Source: Accumulibacter sp.
Lineage (GTDB): Bacteria; Pseudomonadota; Gammaproteobacteria; Burkholderiales; Rhodocyclaceae
Length of the DNA: 16,187 nt
Assembly (NCBI GenBank): GCA_031264825.1
Contig: JAISDL010000132.1
Location: 1 to 16,187 of the forward strand
Direction of reading: 5' to 3'
In this document: positions 12,397-16,187 of the stretch, in pieces
Position numbering within the stretch: the first letter of the stretch is position 1
Layout: each line of letters opens with the position of its first letter
The notes under the pieces: generated by a model
What the model was told of the DNA's origin: nothing
Databases searched by the model: none
Seen by the model: the letters and a program-made list of their open reading frames with translations, nothing else
Translations under genes and position numbers: made by a program

Positions 12397-13502
12397 ATAC
12401 GCCCGGCTCGGGCGCGGCGATTCCTTTCGACGCGTTCAACACCTTGAGCGACGAGGAATGCTATCCGAGGATTCGCGCCGCGCGCGCGGAACTTGGGGAT
12501 CGCGCCGTCGTCCTCTGCCACCATTACCAGCGCGCCGGGGTCTACCAGTTCGCGGACCTGACCGGTGATTCGTTGCGCTTATCAAGACTCGCGTCGCAGA
12601 CCGAAGCCGAGTACATCGTCTTTTGCGGTGTGCATTTCATGGCCGAAGTCGCCGACATCATGACGAAGCCGCACCAGAAGGCGATCCTTCCCGACCTCGC
12701 GGCAGGTTGCTCAATGGCCGATATGGCCAATCTGGCGAAGGTCGAACGCTGCTGGCGCGAACTCGGCGCGCTTCTCGACGCCGATGAACGCATCACGCCG
12801 GTCACGTATATCAACTCGTCCGCCGACTTGAAAGCCTTCTGCGGTGAGCACGGCGGGATCGTCTGCACGTCGTCGAACGCCGACAAGGTCCTCCGCGCGG
12901 CGTTCGACGCGCGCGAAAAAGTGCTCTTCTTCCCCGACCAGCACCTCGGTCGCTGGACAGGCCATACGATGGGAATCCCTCTCGAACGGATGCCGGTCTG
13001 GGACCCCGACCTCGAAGGTGGGGGTTTACGCGCGGACGAAATACGCGACGCAAAAATCCTGCTCTGGAAGGGGCATTGCTCGGTGCACCAGATGTTTCAA
13101 CCCGCGCATATCCGCGCGTTCCGTGAAAAACACCCCGAAGGTTTCGTGATTTCCCATCCCGAATGCAGTTTCGAAGTGTGCAGTCTCTCCGACCATGTGG
13201 GGTCGACCGACGCGATCGTCAAAACCGTCCGCGAAGCCGAAGCGGGAACGCGCTGGCTCGTCGGGACCGAACTCAACCTCGTCAACCGTCTGGCCGAAGA
13301 AGTCAAACCCGAAGGCAAGCTCGTACAGTATATGTCACCCCTCGTCTGCATGTGTTCGACGATGCAGCGTATCGACCCCCAGCACTTGGCCTGGACGCTG
13401 GAAAACCTGGCCGGCGGGGTGCTCGTCAACCGGATCAGCGTTCCCGAACACGAGGCGTCGCTCGCCAAGCGCGCGCTCGAGAGAATGCTCGCGCTCGCGT
13501 AA
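12384..13502 (+). CDS. nadA: Quinolinate synthase A
   Basis: 372 residues. It condenses iminoaspartate with dihydroxyacetone phosphate to quinolinate in NAD synthesis and needs a [4Fe-4S] cluster. The three expected cluster cysteines are C109 (LAAGCSMAD), C232 (KGHCSVHQMF) and C324 (CMCSTMQRI). Other family segments are LCHHYQRAGVYQFAD (44-58), GDSLRLSRLA (61-70), YINSSADLKA (142-151), FPDQHLGRWTG (183-193), SHPECSFEVC (257-266) and GTELNLVNRL (294-303). The ATG at 12384 lies inside the end of the rhodanese gene (13-base overlap); the frame extends upstream only as antisense-free readthrough within that gene. No nadB or nadC is in view. An EEP-family gene follows 15 bases downstream. Confidence 0.96.
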   Translation: MEELNTPGSGAAIPFDAFNTLSDEECYPRIRAARAELGDRAVVLCHHYQRAGVYQFADLTGDSLRLSRLASQTEAEYIVFCGVHFMAEVADIMTKPHQKAILPDLAAGCSMADMANLAKVERCWRELGALLDADERITPVTYINSSADLKAFCGEHGGIVCTSSNADKVLRAAFDAREKVLFFPDQHLGRWTGHTMGIPLERMPVWDPDLEGGGLRADEIRDAKILLWKGHCSVHQMFQPAHIRAFREKHPEGFVISHPECSFEVCSLSDHVGSTDAIVKTVREAEAGTRWLVGTELNLVNRLAEEVKPEGKLVQYMSPLVCMCSTMQRIDPQHLAWTLENLAGGVLVNRISVPEHEASLAKRALERMLALA

Positions 13503-13517
13503 AAGCGGTACGTTCCG

Positions 13518-14591
13518 ATGCTGCGTGTCGTCACGTGCAATATCCACAAGGGCTTTTCGCAGTTCAACGGGCACATGAGCGTCCATGAATTGCGCGACGA
13601 GTTGCGAGCGTCGGACGCCGACATCGTCTTTCTGCAGGAAGTCCAAGGGAAAAACAAAAAGCACGCGAAAAACATCGAGAACTGGCCGGCGAAGGCACAG
13701 CACCGCTTTCTCGCCGAAGACGTCTGGCCCTCGGCAGCCTACGGGTGCAACAAGGCGTACCGCAACGGCCACCACGGCAACGCGATTCTCTCGCGTTACC
13801 CGATTTTAGCCACCTACAATCAGGACGTGACGCACTATCGCTTCGAGCGCCGGGGACTTTTGCATTGCACCGTCGCGGTCGGAATCGAAGCGCCGCTCCA
13901 CTGCGTGAGCGTACACCTCTCGCTCTTCGCGCGGTCGAGGCGCTTGCAGATCGGCGCGCTGGCGGATTACCTGGAGAACACCGTAGCGCCCGACTCGCCC
14001 TTGATCGTCGCGGGCGACTTCAACGACTGGCGCAACGAAGCCGAGCATCTGCTCGCGGAACGCCTGGGGCTGAACGAAGCGATCAGCGCGGGCGTCGGCC
14101 ATCCGGGCCGTAGCTTCCCGGCGGCGCTTCCCGTACTCCCGCTCGACCGCATTTACGTTCGCGGCTTCTCGATCGTAGACGCCGAAATTCATTCGGGACG
14201 CCCCTGGGCGCGGATTTCGGATCACGCCGCGCTTTCGGCAAACCTGAACCGGGCGGAGCCGTCAAAGCTCAGCGCGCCGCAAAGCCTGCCGCCTCCGGCG
14301 ATAAACGCCCCCGAAGCTCAGGCGCCTTCGATGAACGGAATCAAGGGAATCAAGGGAGTCAAGGGAATCGCGCGCTTTTTCGGAACGTGTCGAATCGACC
14401 AGCCGGCGACCGCCGGAGACCAGAATTCGGAAAGAGGCGCACGCGCCAAGTCCTCCGGGAGCGTTTGCCCGAGAAAACGCAGGGCTTCGACGAGTACCGC
14501 CGCGCCCCGCGACGCGTCGATGGGCTTGGCGCGCGTCTGTTTCGAGAGCTTTCGTCCCGCCCGGTCGACGGCGACCGGAAGGTGCGCGTAA
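13518..14591 (+). CDS. Endonuclease/exonuclease/phosphatase family protein with unusual C-terminal extension
   Basis: 357 residues. Residues 1-243 form a complete EEP (DNase I-like) domain: TCNIHKG with N8 (6-12), FLQEV with E41 (38-42), HHGNAILSRYP (85-95), SVHLSLF with H133 (131-137), AGDFNDW (165-171), LDRIYV (209-214) and SDHAAL (234-239). These are the metal- and phosphate-handling residues of Mg-dependent phosphodiesterases; the substrate is unknown. E. coli YbhP is a similar protein. After ~245 the sequence changes to a Pro/Ala/Ser linker, a GIKGIKGVKGIA repeat and ~70 Arg/Ser/Ala-rich residues encoded antisense to gluQ (14318-14591). Family members normally stop near residue 245-250, so the tail probably arose by loss of the original stop codon. 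It is likely translated unless a sequencing error is involved. The ribosome-binding site is weak, and coupling to nadA (15-base gap) is possible. Confidence 0.87.
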   Translation: MLRVVTCNIHKGFSQFNGHMSVHELRDELRASDADIVFLQEVQGKNKKHAKNIENWPAKAQHRFLAEDVWPSAAYGCNKAYRNGHHGNAILSRYPILATYNQDVTHYRFERRGLLHCTVAVGIEAPLHCVSVHLSLFARSRRLQIGALADYLENTVAPDSPLIVAGDFNDWRNEAEHLLAERLGLNEAISAGVGHPGRSFPAALPVLPLDRIYVRGFSIVDAEIHSGRPWARISDHAALSANLNRAEPSKLSAPQSLPPPAINAPEAQAPSMNGIKGIKGVKGIARFFGTCRIDQPATAGDQNSERGARAKSSGSVCPRKRRASTSTAAPRDASMGLARVCFESFRPARSTATGRCA

Positions 14592-15289
14592 GTCGGCGTG
14601 GGCAATCCGAGGCATTCCTGGAGATGGATCTGGCGTACGGTCGAGTCGACCAGGTCGGCGCCGCGAACGACGGCGTTGACGCCCTGCGCGGCGTCGTCGA
14701 CGACGACGGCGAGTTGGTAAGCAAACTCCCCGTCCGCGCGAAACAGGACGAAATCGCCGACTTCACGCGCCGGATTCTGGCGAATTTCGCCCAGAACGCG
14801 GTCGATGAAGGAAAATTCCCGGTCGGGCACCCTCATCCGCCACGACCGCGCGACGGTGCCATTGGGCAAGCCGTCGCGGCACGTTCCGGGGTAGAGCGCG
14901 CCGCCGTCTGTCGAACGCCGACGCGACCGCGCCTCGACCTCGCTACGCGAACACGCGCAGGGAAAGACACGCCCGTCGCGTTGAAGCCTTGCGAGCGCGT
15001 CGCGGTACAGGTCGATCCGCCCGCTCTGACAAAGCGCGTCGCCGTCCCATTCAAAACCCAGGCTTTCGAGCGTTTGAAGAATGCGCTGCGTCGCGTCCGG
15101 CGCGGCACGCGCCCGATCCAGGTCCTCGATCCGCAACAGCCACGCCCCACACTGCGCGCGCGCGTCGAGACAGCTCCCCAGCGCCGCGACGAGCGAGCCG
15201 AAATGCAAAGGGCCTGTCGGCGACGGCGCGAAACGCCCCCGGTAAGGAGCACGCGCCTCAACGCCAGTCAAAAGTTCAGGAAGGGGCAT
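14318..15289 (-). CDS. gluQ: Glutamyl-Q tRNA(Asp) synthetase
   Basis: 323 residues. It attaches glutamate to the queuosine base in the anticodon of tRNA(Asp). Seen here are GRFAPSPTGPLHFGSLVAAL (18-37, HIGH-like motif HFGS), LRIEDLDRAR (52-61), zinc ligands C111, C113, Y133 and C137 (CACSRSEV and YPGTCRDG), GDFVLFRADGEFAYQLAVVV (178-197) and KLSKQ (247-251, the KMSKS-like loop). The tRNA anticodon-binding domain of GluRS is absent, as expected. The conserved part ends near residue 307 (GWSIRHVPKKRA). The last ~15 residues (PLTPLIPLIPF...) come from a 9-base repeat. The gene converges with the EEP gene and overlaps its coding sequence by 274 bases. The ATG has no clear ribosome-binding site. 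Confidence 0.94.
   Translation of the reverse strand: MPLPELLTGVEARAPYRGRFAPSPTGPLHFGSLVAALGSCLDARAQCGAWLLRIEDLDRARAAPDATQRILQTLESLGFEWDGDALCQSGRIDLYRDALARLQRDGRVFPCACSRSEVEARSRRRSTDGGALYPGTCRDGLPNGTVARSWRMRVPDREFSFIDRVLGEIRQNPAREVGDFVLFRADGEFAYQLAVVVDDAAQGVNAVVRGADLVDSTVRQIHLQECLGLPTPTYAHLPVAVDRAGRKLSKQTRAKPIDASRGAAVLVEALRFLGQTLPEDLARAPLSEFWSPAVAGWSIRHVPKKRAIPLTPLIPLIPFIEGA
14337..14369. repeat. 9-base tandem repeat at the gluQ/EEP gene overlap
   Basis: Three full units and a partial fourth of GGAATCAAG run from 14337 to 14369; the third unit is GGAGTCAAG. Being 9 bases long they keep both frames open, giving GIK/GVK triplets in the EEP protein and IPL/TPL triplets in GluQ. Slippage here could have changed the ends of both genes. 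Confidence 0.8.
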
Positions 15290-15299
15290 CGGAAAAGCA

Positions 15300-15443
15300 C
15301 ATGGGAAGAAACCAAAAAGTTGTCGATCGAATCACCGAAGTTCATACTATATCGCTTGCGACTCGCCGCGATGCCGCGCGAAGGGTATCCGCCAAGCGGT
15401 TTCATACACGGGGCAGGCGACTTCAAGCAAAGGAAGTCAATAA
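15300..15443 (+). pseudogene. Possible decayed C-terminus of a WHH/HNH-type nuclease toxin
   Basis: Between gluQ and the first SUKH gene (153 bases) one plus-strand frame stays open and ends in a TAA sharing its last A with the immunity ATG (TAATG). Its last residues, KGIRQAVSYTGQATSSKGSQ, resemble the end of WHH/HNH polymorphic toxins, which commonly read I-H-x-A-V-x-H-T-G-G. The two histidines are R (CGC) and Y (TAC) here, each one base from CAC. The upstream residues in this frame are not recognisable. SUKH proteins are the classic immunity partners of such toxins, so context supports the idea, but the similarity is short and could be chance. Confidence 0.22.
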
Positions 15444-15925
15444 TGAGACACTTGAATGTACTCTGGGATCAAGGAAGTATAGACATTTCTGCTATCGAGC
15501 GTTTTGAACGCAAAATCGGCTATCGTTTCCCGGAGAACTATAAAAAGCTCCTGTCTGCTCATGATCACCTGATGATTGAAGAGGACACTTTCAAATTCAA
15601 AAATATCTATGGAAAAGAAGACGCAAGGGATGTTGCATTTTATGGTTATGGGCAAACTTGCCTTGAAAAAATTGAGAACTCTCAGAATTTCGGCATTTAC
15701 GGGTATGAAGGTATAGTGGCTATTGGACGGTCTGCCAATGGCGACCAGGTTTGCTTCGATTACCGGCACGATCCCACGACTACCGAGCCGCACGTCGTTC
15801 TGGTGTATCACGACGACAGCATTATAGATGAAAGCGGCGATGAAAAAATGGCGGTGAATTTTGTGGCGCCGAATTTCGAGGCATTCGTCGATATGCTCTA
15901 CGAATACATCGACGAGGAAGATTGA
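15443..15925 (+). CDS. SMI1/KNR4 (SUKH) family protein, likely immunity protein, copy 1
   Basis: 160 residues. The start at 15443 is preceded by AAGGAAG 8 bases upstream; the frame is open far upstream but only as antisense of gluQ. SUKH features are ISAIERFERKIGYRFPENYK (15-34), FKFKNIYG (50-57), RDVAFYGYG (62-70), IVAIGRSANGDQVCFDYR (91-108) and EPHVVLVYHDD (115-125), with an acidic end (EYIDEED). SUKH proteins bind and neutralise nuclease or other toxins delivered by contact-dependent or type VI/Rhs systems. Codons here are much richer in A and T than in gluQ or nadA, a sign of acquisition. A paralogue with the same 12-base leader follows 47 bases later. No intact toxin gene is in the window, so it may be an orphan immunity gene. 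Confidence 0.85.
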   Translation: MRHLNVLWDQGSIDISAIERFERKIGYRFPENYKKLLSAHDHLMIEEDTFKFKNIYGKEDARDVAFYGYGQTCLEKIENSQNFGIYGYEGIVAIGRSANGDQVCFDYRHDPTTTEPHVVLVYHDDSIIDESGDEKMAVNFVAPNFEAFVDMLYEYIDEED

Positions 15926-15972
15926 ATTCTGCGGGATACACAACACGACAAGATTTATTTGGGTAGTCAATA

Positions 15973-16187
15973 ATGAAAGATATCGGCGTGTACTATGCGG
16001 CAGGGCCAATCAGCATGATGCACATTGATGCTAAAGAGATAGAATCAGGGTATCGGTTTCCAAAAAATTACAAAGAGTTGCTTGCTCAAAATGATTTTTT
16101 AAGGCCGAAACTTGATCTTTTTAAATTCTATCGTAATGGGTCTCAGGACGAGAGAGATGTAAATTTTTTTGGTTACTTGAATGATGA
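15973..16187 (+). CDS. SMI1/KNR4 (SUKH) family protein, copy 2 (cut by window edge)
   Basis: 71 residues are visible and the rest lies to the right. Residues 26-45 (GYRFPKNYKELLAQNDFLRP) and 48-68 (a DLFKF...RDVNFFGY pattern) align with copy 1 (GYRFPENYKKLLSAHDHL, DTFKF, RDVAFYGY). The 11-base stretch AGTCAATAATG plus the following A is identical before and at both starts, so the duplication included the leader. The first ~24 residues have diverged strongly, as immunity proteins do when facing different toxins. Base composition is even more AT-rich than copy 1. ATG is preceded by GGGT, a weak ribosome-binding site. Confidence 0.8.
   Translation, partial: MKDIGVYYAAGPISMMHIDAKEIESGYRFPKNYKELLAQNDFLRPKLDLFKFYRNGSQDERDVNFFGYLND

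Noticed and set aside
14337..14369. CRISPR-like array
   Set aside because: The 9-base units are directly adjacent with no spacers and are inside coding sequence.
14387..15442. The 5' two-thirds of a long plus-strand frame leading into the SUKH gene, as if a 512-residue fusion toxin
   Set aside because: Most of it is the antisense of gluQ and is Arg/Ala-rich. Composition and motifs change exactly at 15443, where an ATG with a ribosome-binding site starts the SUKH domain.

Overview
The window looks like chromosomal DNA of a GC-rich proteobacterium. The block glnA - DUF4124 protein - ntrB - ntrC, the HTH-less BirA next to a type III pantothenate kinase (CoaX), and a rhodanese gene divergent from glnA together suggest a betaproteobacterium. 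This is inferred from gene order and protein style; there is no marker such as rRNA. The last ~750 bases are clearly more AT-rich than the rest and look acquired.

Left part (1-6695, all minus strand, tightly packed): birA, coaX, a DUF350/YjfL membrane protein, an SPFH/SHOCT protein, a two-module DUF4178 zinc-ribbon membrane protein, an unannotated-looking 46-residue hydrophobic protein, and a multi-span membrane protein fused to a spermidine-synthase-like domain that runs off the left edge. The last five form a membrane module resembling the E. coli yjf and B. subtilis ydjGHI loci. It sits 5 bases behind coaX, so it is probably co-transcribed with the cofactor genes. This module is the best candidate for an incompletely described system.

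Middle part (6739-11946): the nitrogen-control block. glnA is followed by a strong intrinsic terminator, then a DUF4124 secreted protein, the sensor kinase NtrB and the sigma-54 activator NtrC. The 484-base region upstream of glnA holds two NtrC-type enhancer palindromes exactly 30 bases apart and two sigma-54 -24/-12 elements, so the control circuit (NtrB to NtrC to glnA) is readable from the DNA. A 29-base leader element carrying a GGAG-type ribosome-binding site and ending at an ATG occurs three times in this block.

Right part: a plus-strand run of rhodanese, nadA (overlapping by 13 bases) and an endonuclease/exonuclease/phosphatase (EEP) family gene. The EEP gene converges on gluQ (minus strand) with a 274-base tail-to-tail coding overlap. 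Beyond gluQ lie two tandem SUKH (SMI1/KNR4) immunity-type genes, the second cut by the window edge. In front of the first is a short reading frame that may be the decayed end of a nuclease toxin.
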